Below are positions 28,031 through 40,392 of a stretch of DNA of 64,000 bases, one piece after another. The stretch spans positions 480,315 to 544,314 of the forward strand of contig NZ_JAQSUW010000014.1 in the NCBI RefSeq assembly GCF_028649395.1, written 5' to 3'. This stretch comes from Pseudomonas sp. Gutcm_11s. GTDB taxonomy: Bacteria > Pseudomonadota > Gammaproteobacteria > Pseudomonadales > Pseudomonadaceae. The translations under genes were made by a program, and so were the position numbers. Below the pieces are notes generated by a model. It was given only the letters and a program-made list of their open reading frames with translations. It was not told where the DNA came from and made no database searches. The first letter of the stretch is position 1, and each line of letters starts with the position of its first letter.

Positions 28031-31000
28031 CGAGCTATACCGAGCTGCACTGCCTGTCCAACTTCAGCTTCCAACGCGGCGCCTCCAGCGCGCGGGAGCT
28101 GTTCGAGCGCGCCAGCCGATTGGGTTACCACGCCCTGGCGATCACCGACGAGTGCAGCCTGGCCGGCATTGTCCGTGCCTGGCAGGCGGCCAAGGCCACT
28201 GGCCTGGCGCTGATAGTCGGCAGCGAGGTGCGCCTCGAAGACGGCCCCAAGCTGGTCCTGCTGGCCAGCGACCTCGCCGGTTACCAGCGGCTCAGCCGGC
28301 TGATCACCCACGCCCGCCGCCGCGCGGACAAGGGCCGCTACCGCCTACTGCGCGAGGACCTGCAGGGTCCGCTCGACGGCCTGCTGGCCATCTGGCTGCC
28401 CGATGGCCAGCACGACGACGGCAACTGGCTCAAGGAGCGCTTCAGCCAACATCTCTGGCTAGGGGTGGAACTGCACCGCGGCCCGGACGATGCTGCGCGG
28501 CTGGCCGATCTGCTGGCACTGGCCGAGCGAACCGGCATTCCTGCGGTGGCCTGCGGCGATGTGCACATGCACGCCCGCGGCCGCCGTGCCCTGCAGGACT
28601 GCATGACCGCCATCCGCCACCACCTGCCAGTGGCGGAAGCCGGGCAGTATCTGTTCGCCAATGGCGAACGCCACCTGCGCCGCCTGGACGAGCTACAGGC
28701 GCTGTATCCATCGGATCTGCTGGAGGAGAGCCGGCGCATCGCCGAGCACTGCCACTTCGATCTCGCCCAGCTGAAGTACGAGTATCCCCACGAGGTCGTT
28801 CCGCCCGGCCAGACGGCTACCACCTGGCTGCGCCATCTGGTGGAACAAGGAGCACAGGGACGCTGGCCAAAGGGGGTTACACAGAAGGTCCGCGACCAGC
28901 TGGAGAAGGAGCTGCAGCTGATCGCCGACCTGAAGTACGAGAGCTACTTCCTCACCGTGCACGACATCGTCGCCTTCGCCCGCAGCCAGAACATCCTCTG
29001 CCAGGGGCGCGGCTCGGCGGCCAACTCGGCGGTGTGCTTCACCCTCGGCATCACCGAGCTCGACCCGACACATACCAACCTGCTGTTCGAACGCTTCCTC
29101 TCCCGCGAGCGCAACGAGCCGCCGGACATCGACGTCGATTTCGAGCACGAGCGCCGCGAAGAGGTGATCCAGTACGTATTCCGCCGCTATGGCCGTGACC
29201 GCGCCGCACTCACCGCAGTGGTCAACAGCTACCACGCCGCCGGCGCCATTCGCGAAGTGGCCAAGACCCTGGGGCTGCCGGCCGAGCAACAGGGCGTTCT
29301 GGCCGATTGCTGCGGGCGCTGGACCGACCGCCTGCCATCGGACGAGCGCCTGGCCGAGGCCGGCTTCGACCCGCAGAGCCCACAACTGCGCCGCATCCTG
29401 GCGCTGACCGGGCAACTGGTCGGCTTTCCCCGCCACCTGTCGCAGCATCCCGGCGGCTTCGTCATTTCCGAGCGCCCGCTAAGCGAACTGGTGCCGGTGG
29501 AAAACGCCGCCATGGCCGAACGCACGGTGATCCAGTGGGACAAGGACGACCTCGACGAAGTCGGCCTGCTCAAGGTCGATGTGCTGGCGCTGGGCATGCT
29601 CAGCGCCCTGCGCCGCTGCTTCGACCTGATCTCGCGTTACCGCGGCACGCAACCCTGGTCCCTGGCCAGCCTGCCGGCAGACGACGGCCCTACCTACGAC
29701 ATGATCGGCCGCGCCGACACCATCGGCGTGTTCCAGATCGAGTCGCGAGCGCAGATGGCCATGCTGCCGCGCCTGAAACCGCGCAACTACTACGATCTGG
29801 TGATCGAGGTGGCCATCGTTCGCCCAGGGCCGATCCAGGGCGACATGGTCCATCCCTACCTGCGCCGTCGTAATGAGGAAGAGGAAGTCAGCTATCCCAG
29901 CGAGGCTCTCAAGCCCGTGTTCGAACGTACCCTGGGCATCCCGCTGTTCCAGGAGCAGGTGATGGAGCTGGCAGTGGTCGCCGCCGGCTACACCCCCGGC
30001 GAGGCGGACGACCTGCGCCGCTGCATGGCCGCCTGGAAACGTCGTGGCGGCCTGGAACCACACCGGCAGAAGCTCACCCAGGGCATGCTGGATCGCGGCT
30101 ATACCGCCGAATTCGCCGCGCGCATCTTCGAGCAGATCAAGGGTTTCGGCGACTACGGCTTTCCCGAGTCGCATGCCGCCAGCTTCGCCCTGCTCACCTA
30201 TGCCAGCAGCTGGCTCAAGTGCCACGAGCCGGCAGCCTTCGTCTGCGCCCTGATCAACAGCTGGCCGATGGGTTTCTACAGCCCCGATCAGCTGCTGCAG
30301 GACGCCCGCCGCCATGCTGTCGAGGTACGCCCACTGGATGTGCGGCACAGCGCCTGGGACTGCAGCCTGGAAGCAGCCGCAGGCGATCAGCCGGCCATCC
30401 GCCTGGGCTTGCGCCTAATCCGTGGGCTGCGCGAAACAGACGTGCAGCGCCTGGAGCAAGCACGCCGGGAGCGCCCCTTCGCCGATGCCGCCGACCTCTG
30501 CCTGCGCGCCCGCCTGGACGGCCGCTGCCGCGCCCTGCTCGCCGATGCCGGAGCCCTGCATGGGCTGGCGGGCAACCGCTATCAGGCGCGCTGGGCGACA
30601 GCCGGTGTCGAGCAGCAGGCGCCTCTATTCGCCGCATTACCCGCAACGGCAGAAACCAAGGTGCAACTGCCGATGCCGAGCGTGGGCGAGGACGTGCTTT
30701 GCGACTACGCCACCAGCGGCACCACCCTCGGCCCACACCCACTGAGCCTGTTGCGCGAAGCCCTACGCACGCGACGTTGTCGCAGCGCCGAGGAGCTGCT
30801 GCAGGTCGCCAATGGCCGACTGGTGAAGATCGCCGGCCTGGTCACCGGCCGCCAGCGCCCGCAGACCGCCAGCGGTATCACCTTCGTCACCCTCGAAGAC
30901 GAACACGGCATGGTCAACGTCGTGGTTCGCCATGAACTGGCCGAGCGTCAGCACCGGATACTGGTCAGCGCCAAGCTGATGCTGGTGGACGGCCATCTGG

Positions 31001-31098
31001 AAGAAAAGAGCGGCGTGCGCCACGTGATCGCCGGGCGCCTGCACGACCTCACCCCCCTGCTCGAAGGGCTGGACGTGCGCAGCCGGGATTTCCGCTAG
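28027..31098 (+). CDS. dnaE2: error-prone DNA polymerase DnaE2
   Basis: DnaE2 is a 1023-residue C-family DNA polymerase, the catalytic member of the SOS mutasome. It has an N-terminal PHP domain ([32 protein letters not shown]). The catalytic Asp pair is in [16 protein letters not shown], and the fingers/helix-hairpin-helix region is followed by an OB domain ([19 protein letters not shown]). The start is the ATG overlapping the imuB stop. It lacks the clamp-binding tail and tau-binding region of DnaE1. It is convergent with the GapN-like gene, 18 bp apart. Confidence 0.96.
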   Translation: MTSYTELHCLSNFSFQRGASSARELFERASRLGYHALAITDECSLAGIVRAWQAAKATGLALIVGSEVRLEDGPKLVLLASDLAGYQRLSRLITHARRRADKGRYRLLREDLQGPLDGLLAIWLPDGQHDDGNWLKERFSQHLWLGVELHRGPDDAARLADLLALAERTGIPAVACGDVHMHARGRRALQDCMTAIRHHLPVAEAGQYLFANGERHLRRLDELQALYPSDLLEESRRIAEHCHFDLAQLKYEYPHEVVPPGQTATTWLRHLVEQGAQGRWPKGVTQKVRDQLEKELQLIADLKYESYFLTVHDIVAFARSQNILCQGRGSAANSAVCFTLGITELDPTHTNLLFERFLSRERNEPPDIDVDFEHERREEVIQYVFRRYGRDRAALTAVVNSYHAAGAIREVAKTLGLPAEQQGVLADCCGRWTDRLPSDERLAEAGFDPQSPQLRRILALTGQLVGFPRHLSQHPGGFVISERPLSELVPVENAAMAERTVIQWDKDDLDEVGLLKVDVLALGMLSALRRCFDLISRYRGTQPWSLASLPADDGPTYDMIGRADTIGVFQIESRAQMAMLPRLKPRNYYDLVIEVAIVRPGPIQGDMVHPYLRRRNEEEEVSYPSEALKPVFERTLGIPLFQEQVMELAVVAAGYTPGEADDLRRCMAAWKRRGGLEPHRQKLTQGMLDRGYTAEFAARIFEQIKGFGDYGFPESHAASFALLTYASSWLKCHEPAAFVCALINSWPMGFYSPDQLLQDARRHAVEVRPLDVRHSAWDCSLEAAAGDQPAIRLGLRLIRGLRETDVQRLEQARRERPFADAADLCLRARLDGRCRALLADAGALHGLAGNRYQARWATAGVEQQAPLFAALPATAETKVQLPMPSVGEDVLCDYATSGTTLGPHPLSLLREALRTRRCRSAEELLQVANGRLVKIAGLVTGRQRPQTASGITFVTLEDEHGMVNVVVRHELAERQHRILVSAKLMLVDGHLEEKSGVRHVIAGRLHDLTPLLEGLDVRSRDFR

Positions 31099-31116
31099 CC
31101 GCGGCTGCAAACCCGG

Positions 31117-32742
31117 TCAGAAGATGTAGTCGGTGGTGATGAAGCCCGACTCGCGGTTGCGGATGATCTCGCTGACCAGCTCCTTGTTCTGCGGGTTGAA
31201 ACGGGTTGCCACCAGGGTGCGGATGGAGAACACGCGCAAGGCGTCCTGTACCGACAGGGTGCCCTCGGCGGAGTTCTTGCGGCCGTTGAACGGGAAGCTG
31301 TCCGGGCCACGCTGGCACTGGGCGTTGATATTGATACGACCGACCTGGTTGACGAAGGCATCAACCAGCCGCCCGACCTGCGCCGAGTCGTTGCCGAAGA
31401 TGCTCAGCTGCTGACCGTAGTCAGAATGCAGCACGTAGTCGATCACCTCCTCCACCTCGCGGTACGGCACCACCGGCACCAGCGGGCCGAACTGCTCCTC
31501 CTGGTACAGGCGCATGGCCGGTGTCACCGGGCTGAGCAGCGCCGGGTAGAAGAAGCTCTGCCGGTGCGCGCCGCCACCGGGGTTGATCACCTGCGCTCCC
31601 TTGGCGATAGCGTCATCGAGCAGGCCATTGAGGTAGTCGACCTTGCCCGGCTCGGGCAGCGGGGTCAGCGCCACACCCTCCTCCCAGGGCATGCCAGGCT
31701 TCAGTGCGGCGAGCCTGGCGGTGAATTTTTCCAGGAAGGCATCGAGCACATCCTCATGGACGAAGAGGATCTTCAGCGCCGTGCAGCGCTGGCCGTTGAA
31801 CGACAGCGCGCCGGTGATCGCCTCGTCCACCGCGTTGTCCAGGTCGACCTGCGGCAGGACGATGCCCGGGTTCTTCGCATCCAGGCCAAGCGCGGCGCGC
31901 AGGCGGTGCGGGCGCGGGTGCAGCTTCTTCAGGTCGGCGGCGCCCTTGTGCGTGCCGATGAAGGCGAACACATCGATCTTGCCGCTGGCCATCAGCGCGC
32001 TGACCGTCTCGCGGCCGCGGCCGTAGATGATGTTGATCACCCCCGGCGGGAAGCTGTCGCGGAACGCCTCGAGCAGCGGGCGGATCAGCAGCACGCCGAA
32101 CTTGGCCGGCTTGAACACCACGGTATTGCCCATGATCAGCGCCGGGATCAGCGTGGTGAAGGTCTCGTTCAGCGGGTAGTTGTACGGCCCCATGCACAGC
32201 GCCACGCCCAGCGGCACGCGGCGGATCTGGCCGAGGGTGCCCTGCTCCAGCTCGAAGCGGCTGGAATGGCGATCCAGCTCCTTGAGCGACTCGATGGTGT
32301 CGACGATGTAGTCACAGGTGCGGTCGAACTCCTTCTCGGAATCCTTGAGGTTTTTGCCGATCTCCCACATCAGCAGGCGCACCACCGCCTCGCGCTGTTC
32401 ACGCATGCGCGCCAGGAAACCCTCGACGTGCTGGATGCGCTCGGCCACGCGCAGGTTCGGCCACAGACCCTGGCCATGGTCGTAGGCCTGCACGGCGGCA
32501 TCCAGGGCGATCAACGCGGCATCGGCATCCAGCAGCGGCGTGCTGCCCAACACTACCTGCTCATCGCCCTGCTCGCTGGCCAGGAAGATCGGGCTGCGTA
32601 CGGTCGCCAGCGGGCCGTCCCAGCGGCGCAGCTCGCCGTCGACCAGGTACTCGCGCTGTTCGATGGGCGCGCCTGGACGGTAGCGCTCGGGAATCTCGGC
32701 GAGAGTGGGAAACAGGTGCTCGAGCTGGCTGGCTGTGGTCAT
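31117..32742 (-). CDS. NADP-dependent non-phosphorylating glyceraldehyde-3-phosphate dehydrogenase-like aldehyde dehydrogenase
   Basis: This 541-residue enzyme of the aldehyde dehydrogenase superfamily resembles plant-type GapN, which oxidises glyceraldehyde 3-phosphate directly to 3-phosphoglycerate with NADPH. Oxyanion Asn in GPYNYPLNE, cofactor Lys in VFKPAK, catalytic Cys in FNGQRCTAL, and EEQFGP are all present. The usual general-base Glu of the ELGGK motif is not: the aligned segment is LGLDAKNPG. Next to eda the likely substrate is the triose phosphate made by KDPG aldolase; this is inference. The ATG giving MTTASQLEHL is chosen, with only a weak ribosome site. Confidence 0.82.
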   Translation of the reverse strand: MTTASQLEHLFPTLAEIPERYRPGAPIEQREYLVDGELRRWDGPLATVRSPIFLASEQGDEQVVLGSTPLLDADAALIALDAAVQAYDHGQGLWPNLRVAERIQHVEGFLARMREQREAVVRLLMWEIGKNLKDSEKEFDRTCDYIVDTIESLKELDRHSSRFELEQGTLGQIRRVPLGVALCMGPYNYPLNETFTTLIPALIMGNTVVFKPAKFGVLLIRPLLEAFRDSFPPGVINIIYGRGRETVSALMASGKIDVFAFIGTHKGAADLKKLHPRPHRLRAALGLDAKNPGIVLPQVDLDNAVDEAITGALSFNGQRCTALKILFVHEDVLDAFLEKFTARLAALKPGMPWEEGVALTPLPEPGKVDYLNGLLDDAIAKGAQVINPGGGAHRQSFFYPALLSPVTPAMRLYQEEQFGPLVPVVPYREVEEVIDYVLHSDYGQQLSIFGNDSAQVGRLVDAFVNQVGRININAQCQRGPDSFPFNGRKNSAEGTLSVQDALRVFSIRTLVATRFNPQNKELVSEIIRNRESGFITTDYIF

Positions 32743-32770
32743 GACGGGGGCCTGGAAAAAAGAAGTGGGA

Positions 32771-32935
32771 TCAGTGTGCGGAACGGCTGGCAGGCGCACT
32801 GCCCTGCACCGGCTCGCTGCGCGGGTTGAGCAGCTCCTGCTGCTCGGCGTAGCGCGCACGGATATCGAAGTCGCGCGGCAACTCCGGCTCGGCCTGCGGG
32901 TCACGTGGGACGGCGTCTCGTTTGCTCTCGTTCAT
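32771..32935 (-). CDS. small hypothetical protein between eda and the GapN-like gene
   Basis: This is a 54-residue, highly charged, Pro/Glu/Arg-rich ORF without membrane segment or signal peptide. It is supported by a strong ribosome site (GAGGAA six bases before ATG), the same strand as its neighbours, and position in the operon (43 bp after eda, 28 bp before the next start). A longer reading from 33034 overlaps eda and has no ribosome site. No function is recognised. Confidence 0.6.
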   Translation of the reverse strand: MNESKRDAVPRDPQAEPELPRDFDIRARYAEQQELLNPRSEPVQGSAPASRSAH

Positions 32936-32978
32936 GGGCAATTCCTCAAGTTTCCTAGCGGTAGCTGCAGCGCCGGCC

Positions 32979-33668
32979 TCAGGCCAGCAACTGCAGGGCT
33001 TCGGCGCTGGCGGCCTGGATGCGCGCCCAGTCACCCTGGCGAATCCAGTCGCGATCCATCATCCAGGTGCCGCCCACGCACATCACGTTGGGCTGGGCCA
33101 TGTAGTTGCGCACGTTGTCCGGGGTAACGCCGCCGGTGGGGCAGAAACGCACGTTGCCGAACGGGCCGCCGAGGGCCTTGAGCGCCGCCACGCCGCCGGA
33201 AATCTCCGCCGGGAACAGCTTGAAGCGGCGGTAGCCGAGGGCGTAGCCGAGCATGATTTCCGAGGCGCTGCTGATACCCGGCAACAACGGCAGCGGGCTG
33301 TAGACGCCGGCGCGCAGCAGCTCGGCGGTGCAGCCGGGGGTGACGATGAACTGCGCTCCGGCCGCTTCGGCCTCGGCCAGCATCAGCTCGTCGAGCACCG
33401 TGCCAGCGCCGACGCACAGGTTGGGGCGTTGCTCGCGCAGGGTGCGGATGGCGCCCAGGCCGTGCTCGGAGCGCAGGGTGATCTCCAATGTATCCAGCCC
33501 GCCAGCGGCCAGGGCATCGGCCAGCGGCAGCACGTCCTCCTCCCGCTCGATGGTGATCACCGGCAGGATGCGCGCACGGGCGCACAGGTTGTCGATCAGC
33601 TCGATCTTGTCGGCCATGTCTGGAACGGCGTCGCGCCGGCTCGCGCTGCGTTGCGAAATGCTGCTCAT
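32979..33668 (-). CDS. eda: 2-keto-3-deoxy-6-phosphogluconate aldolase
   Basis: Eda is 229 residues and splits KDPG into pyruvate and glyceraldehyde 3-phosphate, the last step of the Entner-Doudoroff pathway. Class I aldolase motifs are present: ILPVITIEREED (Glu), GAGTVLD, FIVTPGC, the Schiff-base Lys in RFKLFPAE, and FCPTGGV. GAGGA seven bases before the ATG supports the start; MADKIELIDNL, 17 codons later, would also give a family-length protein. It follows pgl and zwf on the same strand. Confidence 0.95.
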   Translation of the reverse strand: MSSISQRSASRRDAVPDMADKIELIDNLCARARILPVITIEREEDVLPLADALAAGGLDTLEITLRSEHGLGAIRTLREQRPNLCVGAGTVLDELMLAEAEAAGAQFIVTPGCTAELLRAGVYSPLPLLPGISSASEIMLGYALGYRRFKLFPAEISGGVAALKALGGPFGNVRFCPTGGVTPDNVRNYMAQPNVMCVGGTWMMDRDWIRQGDWARIQAASAEALQLLA

Positions 33669-33684
33669 GGCAGGGTCCTCGGGC

Positions 33685-34387
<703 letters not shown>

Positions 34388-34401
<14 letters not shown>

Positions 34402-35857
34402 ACCAGTCCTTGCCATCACGAGTGATCAATGCAATGGAAGCCGTCGGCCCCCAGGTTCCTGCCGCATAGGGCTTGGGCGCGCTGCCCTGGCGTTGCCAGC
34501 CATCGATCAGCTGGTCGCACCACTGCCAGGCGTATTCGATTTCGTCCTTGCGCACGAACAGGTTCTGGTTGCCCTTCATCACCTCTAGCAGCAGGCGCTC
34601 GTAGGCATCGGGAATGCGCGCACTGCGGTAGGTGTCGGAAAAACTCAGCTGCAGGGGGCCGCTGCGCAGCTGCATGCCCTTGTCCAGGCCCTGCTCCTTG
34701 GTCATCACCTGCAGGGAAATGCCCTCGTCCGGCTGCAGGCGGATGATCAGGCGATTGCTGATCATCGGCCGCTGCTCGGGGGAAAAGATGTAGTGCGGCG
34801 GTTCCTTGAAGTGGATGACGATCTGCGACAGCTTCTGCGGCATGCGCTTGCCAGTACGCAGGTAGAACGGCACGCCGGACCAGCGCCAGTTGCGCACTTC
34901 GGCACGCAGGGCGACAAAGGTCTCTGTGTCGCTCTGCGCGTTGGAGTTCTCTTCCTCCAGGTAGCCCGGCACCGCCTTGCCCTTGATGCTGCCGGCCACG
35001 TACTGGCCGCGCACCACCTGGTGAGCGAGCTGCTCGCTGGTGATCGGCGCAAGCGCCTTGAGCACCTTGACCTTCTCGTCGCGAATGCTGTCGGCCGAGA
35101 GATCCGAAGGCGGGTCCATGGCGATCAGGCAGAGCAGCTGCAACAGGTGGTTCTGGATCATGTCGCGCAGCTGCCCGGCCTGGTCGAAATACCCCCAGCG
35201 GCCCTCGATGCCCACCTGTTCGGCCACGGTGATTTCCACGTGGCTGATGTGGTTCTGGTTCCACTGGGTCTCGAACAGGCTGTTGGCAAAGCGCAGTGCG
35301 ATCAGGTTCTGCACCGTCTCCTTGCCCAGATAATGGTCGATGCGATAGATGCGGCCCTCGGGGAAATGCAGGGCCACCGCCTCGTTCACCGCGCGGGAAG
35401 ACTCCAGGTCGTGGCCGATGGGTTTCTCCAGTACCACACGAGTGCGCTCGGCCAGGCCGACCTCGGCCAGCCCCGCGCAGATAGCGCCGTAGACCTTGGC
35501 CGGCGTGGCGAAGTAGGCAATCAGCCGCTCCGCCTTGCCGACCCGTTCGAGCAGCAGCGGATAGGCCTCGGCGCTGAGGAAATCCATGGTCAGGTGGCCG
35601 AGACGGGAGAGGAAGCGCTGCAGGGCCACTTCGTCGATCTCTTCCGCAGGCACGTAACGTTGCAGGTGCCCTTCGATCATCAGCAGCTGCTGCGAGCTTT
35701 CATCGCCTTCCCGGCCAAGAGCCAGGACACGGGTATCGGCATGCAGCAGGCCGGCGCGGTCGAGCTGGTACAGGGCAGGAAACAGCTTGCGCAGGGCCAG
35801 GTCGCCATAGGCGCCAAACAAGGCAAAGGTGCAGGGCTCAATCGCGTCAACGGTCAT
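34388..35857 (-). CDS. zwf: glucose-6-phosphate 1-dehydrogenase
   Basis: Zwf is 489 residues and oxidises glucose 6-phosphate to the lactone with NAD(P). The Rossmann motif is [17 protein letters not shown], and the active-site segment is RIYRDHYLGKE-like ([16 protein letters not shown], with the catalytic Asp-His). The start giving MTVDAIEP matches family length and has GAAAG upstream; an earlier in-frame start at 35917 would overlap the operator region. It is divergent from hexR, with the HexR palindrome between. Confidence 0.96.
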
Positions 35858-35924
35858 TTTATTTATTCTTTCGTCAAACATTGGCATATGAATACACCTG
35901 CAAAAGTGATTCATCAAGACAAAA

Positions 35925-35942
35925 TGTAGTAATAAAACTACA
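35925..35942. promoter_or_regulatory. HexR operator between zwf and hexR
   Basis: TGTAGT-AATAAA-ACTACA is an 18-bp inverted repeat with perfect 6-bp arms in an AT-rich stretch of the zwf-hexR intergenic region. It resembles known HexR sites (TGTAAT/TGTAGT half-sites). HexR is expected to repress zwf-pgl-eda until KDPG releases it. Confidence 0.75.
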
Positions 35943-36052
35943 TTTACTAAAAATCCCTATCCATCTCCGACTGCTTGCCAGATACCGGTGGCCGGACACC
36001 GGGGCGCTCAGTACGATAAGCGTCCGATTGCAGTCCCCTCCCAGGAACCGAC

Positions 36053-36922
36053 ATGGACCGCGTGAACAACCTGCTGGAGCAGATCCAGAACCGCCTTGGC
36101 GAACTCAACAAGGCCGAGCGCAAGGTCGCCGAAGTCATCCTCGCCGCCCCGCAGCAAGCCACGCGCTACAGCATCGCCACCCTGGCCCAGGAGGCTCAGG
36201 TCAGCGAACCGACGGTCAACCGTTTCTGCCGCTCGTTCGGCGTCAACGGCTACCCCGAGCTGAAGATGCAACTGGCGCAGAGCCTGGCCAGCGGCGCGGC
36301 CTATGTCAGCCGTGCGGTCGAGGCTGACGACGGCCCCGAGGCCTACACCAGCAAGATTTTCGGCAGCGCCATCACCTCGCTGGACAGCGCCTGCAAACAG
36401 CTCGACCCACAACTGATCAGCCATGCCGTGGATCTGCTGATCCAGGCCCGGCAGATCCATTTCTTCGGCCTCGGCGCCTCCGCCTCGGTGGCCCTGGATG
36501 CCCAGCACAAGTTCTTCCGCTTCAACCTCGCCGTGTCCGCCCACTCCGATGTGCTGATGCAGCGCATGCTGGCGTCGGTGGCGCACACGGGTGACCTGTT
36601 CGTGATCATTTCCTACACCGGCCGTACCCGCGAGCTGGTGGAGGTAGCGCGCCTGGCGCGGCAAAACGGCGCCTCGGTGCTCGGCCTGACCGCTGCCGAT
36701 TCGCCACTGGCCAAGGCCAGCACCCTGAGCCTGAACATCCCGCTGCCCGAAGACACCGACATCTACATGCCGATGACCTCGCGCATCATCCAGCTCACCG
36801 TGCTCGACGTACTGGCCACCGGCATGACCCTACGCCGCGGCGTGGACTTCCATCCGCACCTGCGCAAGATCAAGGAAAGCCTCAACGCCAGCCGCTTCCC
36901 CACCGACGGCGAAGCCGACTGA
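36053..36922 (+). CDS. hexR: HexR, RpiR-family transcriptional regulator
   Basis: HexR is a 289-residue repressor of glucose catabolism. It has an N-terminal RpiR-type helix-turn-helix ([24 protein letters not shown]) and a C-terminal SIS sugar-phosphate-binding domain ([33 protein letters not shown]). Its ligand in P. putida is KDPG. It is divergent from zwf and convergent with the mutarotase gene, separated by a hairpin. Confidence 0.96.
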   Translation: MDRVNNLLEQIQNRLGELNKAERKVAEVILAAPQQATRYSIATLAQEAQVSEPTVNRFCRSFGVNGYPELKMQLAQSLASGAAYVSRAVEADDGPEAYTSKIFGSAITSLDSACKQLDPQLISHAVDLLIQARQIHFFGLGASASVALDAQHKFFRFNLAVSAHSDVLMQRMLASVAHTGDLFVIISYTGRTRELVEVARLARQNGASVLGLTAADSPLAKASTLSLNIPLPEDTDIYMPMTSRIIQLTVLDVLATGMTLRRGVDFHPHLRKIKESLNASRFPTDGEAD

Positions 36923-36949
36923 GCCCTGGCTGACGCCGCATGACCGATA

Positions 36950-36970
36950 GCCTGGAGACCGCCTCCAGGC
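36950..36970. terminator. bidirectional terminator-like hairpin between hexR and the mutarotase gene
   Basis: GCCTGGAG and CTCCAGGC form a perfect 8-bp stem around ACCGC, between two convergent genes. There is no clear U-run on either side. Confidence 0.6.
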
Positions 36971-36979
36971 ACTCAGGGT

Positions 36980-37876
36980 TCAGCCCCGCTCCAGCCTGGC
37001 CCGCAGGCTGAGAACAGCCTCCTCGCCGGGCTCCAGGGTCCGGCTGTCTTCGCCACAGCCGGCCACCTGCACACTGAGAAAGCCCAGCGCCTCGCGCCAG
37101 GACACCTCACTCAGCGGCCGGCCACCGGGGTGCCAGACCACGCAATTGGGGCCTGCGTCGGTATCGATGCGCAGGCGTCGTTGCCATGCCAGGTCCTGCA
37201 ACTGCAGAACTCCGGCGTGACGAAAAATCCGATGACAGGCATCGACGACCCGTAGCTCGCCGTCCTGCCGGCAAGGCTCGCGCAGCAGCAGATCACGCCC
37301 ACGCGCACCCTCCAGCCCGCTCAGACTGACCCGCGACACGTCGCTGACCGCCCAGTAGGCATGCAGGGCATGACTGAGCTGACAGGCCTCACTGTCGCTG
37401 TGCTGTGTCACCAGCTGCAGGTCCAGCTCCGTGCCGAGGCGAACCGTCAGCTCCACTCGCCAGTCGCACAGCTCCAGACGCCACAACAGGCGCACACCAT
37501 TCCGATCAGCCTCATTGCTGACCAGCCGCCAGTCGTTCAGTCGCGCCCAGCCGTGGTGTGGCCAGCCGCTCTCGCTGGGATGCCGACCAAACCACGGCCA
37601 GCACACCGGAACCCCGCCGCGAATGGCGCCGATGCGATGCCAGTGCGCCGCACACCATAGCCACGGGCGCTGGCCGCGCGGCTGGAAGTGCAGCAACTGG
37701 CCACCCTGCCGACTGAACACCGCCTGACACAGCGGATGATCGATCAGCAGCAGGTCGCGCCCCTGATGCCTGTCCCAGCGGAACACCTGGCGCGTCGAAA
37801 AACGGAACAGCGCCGCCAGCGGATGTTCCGCCAGCGCGCTGCGCCCGACAGGCGCGTGATGTGGCTCAACAGCCAC
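36980..37876 (-). CDS. D-hexose-6-phosphate mutarotase (aldose-1-epimerase-like), possibly altered active site
   Basis: This 298-residue galactose-mutarotase-fold protein is YeaD-like. Matches include RGGVPVCWPWFG, the first catalytic His in HHGWARLNDW (H108), LHAYWAVSDV (H172, D179) and TLEPGEE. At the catalytic Glu position of the VCVEAA-type motif the sequence reads LSVQVAG, placing Gln at residue 270, so activity may be lost or changed. There is no internal Met; the GTG start has GGAG ten bases upstream. It lies 21 bp after the porin gene, as the orthologue does in P. putida, and is the last gene of the uptake operon. Confidence 0.82.
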   Translation of the reverse strand: MAVEPHHAPVGRSALAEHPLAALFRFSTRQVFRWDRHQGRDLLLIDHPLCQAVFSRQGGQLLHFQPRGQRPWLWCAAHWHRIGAIRGGVPVCWPWFGRHPSESGWPHHGWARLNDWRLVSNEADRNGVRLLWRLELCDWRVELTVRLGTELDLQLVTQHSDSEACQLSHALHAYWAVSDVSRVSLSGLEGARGRDLLLREPCRQDGELRVVDACHRIFRHAGVLQLQDLAWQRRLRIDTDAGPNCVVWHPGGRPLSEVSWREALGFLSVQVAGCGEDSRTLEPGEEAVLSLRARLERG

Positions 37877-37897
37877 TACGACGCCACTCCTGCCCGG

Positions 37898-39226
<1,329 letters not shown>

Positions 39227-40381
39227 TCAGCGCCCTATGAATCGCGCGACATTGGTCGCTCGCTCACTGGCGCGAGTCTTTCCCGGCAGACCCAGCCGCT
39301 CCCCGCTTTGCGCGTCGAACAGCAAGGTCTTGTCGGGATCGAATTGCAGGACCAGGCTGTCGCCCACCTGCGGCGCCGCATCGGGCGCCAGGCGGCAGCA
39401 GACCTTGGTCTGGTTGAGGCTGACGAACACCAGGGTGTCCGGCCCGGTCGGCTCGGTGACCTCCACCTCGGCACGGATCGAGGGCAGCTCGTTGCCGCCG
39501 GCCAGCAGGATCTGCTCGGGGCGCACGCCGAGAATCACCTCGCGGCTCTCCATGCCCTCCTCCAGCGCGCCCAGCGGCAGTTCGCAGCGCGCCTGACCGG
39601 AATCCAGCAGACCCCAGACCTGGCCGTCGCGACGCTGCAGACGCAGCGGGATGAAGTTCATCGGCGGCGAGCCGATGAAGCTGGCGACAAAGAGGTTGGC
39701 GGGGTCGTTGTAGATCTGCTGCGGGGTGCCGAACTGCTGGATCACCCCATCCTTCATCACCGCCACCTTGTCGCCCAGGGTCATGGCCTCGATCTGGTCG
39801 TGGGTGACGTAGACCGTGGTGGTCTTCAGGCGCTGGTGCATCAGCTTGATTTCGGTGCGCATCTCCACGCGCAGCTTGGCGTCGAGGTTCGACAGCGGCT
39901 CGTCGAACAGGTAGATCTTCGGCCGCCGCGCCAGCGCCCGGCCCATGGCCACGCGCTGCTGCTGGCCACCGGACAGCTGGCCGGGCTTGCGCATCAGCAG
40001 GTGCTCAATCTGCAGCAGCTTGGCTACCCGCGCCACTTCAGCCTCGATGTCGGCCGGAGCCATCTTGCGGATCTTCAGGCCGAAGGCGATGTTGTCGCGC
40101 ACGGTCATGGTCGGGTACAGGGCATAGGACTGGAACACCATGGCGATGTCGCGATCCTTGGGGCTCTGCCCGCTGATGTCGGCGCCGTCGACCAGGATCG
40201 CCCCGCCGCTGATGTCCTCCAGGCCGGCGATGCAGTTCATCAGAGTGGATTTGCCGCAGCCGGATGGGCCGACCAGGATCAGGAACTCGCCGGAATCGAT
40301 CGACAGCTCGATGTCCTTGAGGGTGTCCGCCAGGCCGCTGCCATAGCACTTGTTGACGTTGCGCAGTTCGAGGGTTGCCAT
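39227..40381 (-). CDS. gtsD: glucose ABC transporter ATP-binding protein (MalK-type)
   Basis: This 384-residue ATPase energises glucose (and possibly mannose) uptake. Walker A is GPSGCGKST, the signature [15 protein letters not shown], Walker [15 protein letters not shown], and the switch His is in [14 protein letters not shown]. The C-terminal TOBE regulatory domain spans about 240-384. It lies 11 bp after the second permease and is the fourth gene of the gts/glt transport operon. Confidence 0.95.
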   Translation of the reverse strand: MATLELRNVNKCYGSGLADTLKDIELSIDSGEFLILVGPSGCGKSTLMNCIAGLEDISGGAILVDGADISGQSPKDRDIAMVFQSYALYPTMTVRDNIAFGLKIRKMAPADIEAEVARVAKLLQIEHLLMRKPGQLSGGQQQRVAMGRALARRPKIYLFDEPLSNLDAKLRVEMRTEIKLMHQRLKTTTVYVTHDQIEAMTLGDKVAVMKDGVIQQFGTPQQIYNDPANLFVASFIGSPPMNFIPLRLQRRDGQVWGLLDSGQARCELPLGALEEGMESREVILGVRPEQILLAGGNELPSIRAEVEVTEPTGPDTLVFVSLNQTKVCCRLAPDAAPQVGDSLVLQFDPDKTLLFDAQSGERLGLPGKTRASERATNVARFIGR

Positions 40382-40392
40382 GGATCGTTACC

